Positions 63,507-64,000 of a stretch of 64,000 nucleotides of DNA are shown piece after piece. The stretch is taken from contig NZ_DHOS01000002.1 of NCBI RefSeq assembly GCF_002410825.1, positions 1-64,000 of the forward strand, read 5' to 3'. The notes beneath the pieces are model-generated. The model saw only the letters and a list, made by a program, of their open reading frames with translations. It was not told the DNA's origin and did no database searches. The position numbers and the translations under genes are program-made. Position 1 is the stretch's first letter. Every line of letters begins with the position of its first letter. The DNA comes from Proteiniphilum sp. UBA5384. GTDB lineage: Bacteria; Bacteroidota; Bacteroidia; Bacteroidales; Dysgonomonadaceae.

Positions 63507-64000
63507 TTAATTATTGAAATTAATACTCAGCCCCAATGATACAGACTTCATTTGAGGGTATTTTAATCCGTCGGTTGTTTCCAGTTCAGGATCCCATAAT
63601 TTAAATTTGGAGAAGGTCAGCAAGTTTGAGCCCCTGACGAAGAACCGGCAGTCACGCACTCCTATTTTATTGGTCCATATATGGGGGAAACTGTATCCAA
63701 ATTCAATATTTTTCAGTCGCAAAAAACTCATATCCTTTAACCACCATGTGGAGGCACGTTCATTATTTGCCACGGCCTTATTCCCCAATCTGGGCCAGAA
63801 GACATCTTGGCTAGGATTATCAGGCGTCCACCGGTCATCGATATTTGAAAAAATATTGCCGGCACCTGCCACCGATCCGGGAAGCCAGCTTTCACCCTTT
63901 AAAATCTGGTATGTATTACCGGCCCCCTGGAAGAAAAATCCAAAATCGAATGCCCTGTACTTCACATTTGCTCCAAAGCCATAAATAATTTCGGGAGTAC
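63507..64000 (-). CDS. SusC/RagA TonB-dependent receptor (C-terminal part)
   Basis: Only the last 164 or so codons are in the window; the frame runs off the right edge. Readable pieces are TPEIIYGFGANVKYRAFDFGFFFQG (opening, in part), DDRWTPDNPSQDVFWPR, WWLKDMSFLRLKNIEFGYSFP and the end YPQMKSVSLGLSINFNN, all standard for the last beta-strands of SusC receptors. The complete gene would be about 1000 codons. With SusD it imports oligosaccharides across the outer membrane using TonB energy. Confidence 0.95.
   Translation of the reverse strand, partial: TPEIIYGFGANVKYRAFDFGFFFQGAGNTYQILKGESWLPGSVAGAGNIFSNIDDRWTPDNPSQDVFWPRLGNKAVANNERASTWWLKDMSFLRLKNIEFGYSFPHIWTNKIGVRDCRFFVRGSNLLTFSKFKLWDPELETTDGLKYPQMKSVSLGLSINFNN

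Overview
The window is chromosomal DNA from a Bacteroidota member, most likely order Bacteroidales and near Dysgonomonadaceae (Proteiniphilum, Petrimonas or Dysgonomonas-like). The evidence is: promoters of the TTTG-N19-TAnnTTTG type, no Shine-Dalgarno pattern before starts, a SusC/SusD pair, many lipoproteins and secreted glycosidases, a Bacteroides-type GdhA and a PiT phosphate transporter with a PhoU-like tail. The genus assignment is inference. Several gene starts were moved from upstream TTG or GTG codons to the ATG that fits the promoter, signal peptide or family N-terminus.

Left part (1-13 kb) is housekeeping: tRNA-Arg(TCT), gdhA, a 56-codon membrane protein, glmS, a phosphate transporter convergent with and overlapping glmS, a methyltransferase, a MerR-type regulator, a NamZ-type muramidase, valS and a fructosamine-kinase-like gene. 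From 13.1 to 15.8 kb lies an AT-rich islet with three unrecognised genes, a decayed IS1634-like transposase and a sliver of a P-loop ATPase gene. From 15.8 to 24.6 kb, on the minus strand, are an HhH protein, a giant thioester alpha-2-macroglobulin lipoprotein and pbpC, a known periplasmic defence/repair pairing.

The middle (24.8-43.6 kb) is mostly plus strand and core: nucleoside-recognition membrane protein, ybeY, mnmG, apt, uvrC, dtd, a MazG-like pyrophosphohydrolase, deoC, a secreted GH2 beta-galactosidase, hsp20, a polyprenyl synthase (minus), polA, a small membrane protein, a radical SAM protein and a twin-ATPase ABC protein. A near-perfect ParB-binding parS site sits 9 bp after mnmG, which suggests this region is close to the replication origin.

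The right part (43.7-64 kb) is about carbohydrates. A GT4 glycosyltransferase with an all-helical C-terminal domain is followed by a GH130 enzyme and by the internally deleted remains of a second GT4 copy. Then a minus-strand polysaccharide utilisation locus runs from the window's right edge leftwards: SusC (partial), SusD, a DUF4886 lipoprotein with duplicated C-terminal domains, GH43, two DUF2961/GH172 proteins, an unrecognised secreted helical protein, a DUF6786-like lipoprotein, a FucP-like permease and a ribulokinase. The pentose-type kinase, FucP-like permease, GH43 and two GH172 proteins together point to an arabinofuranose-containing glycan, possibly D-arabinan; this is inference. I found no CRISPR array, intact prophage or clear new defence system.
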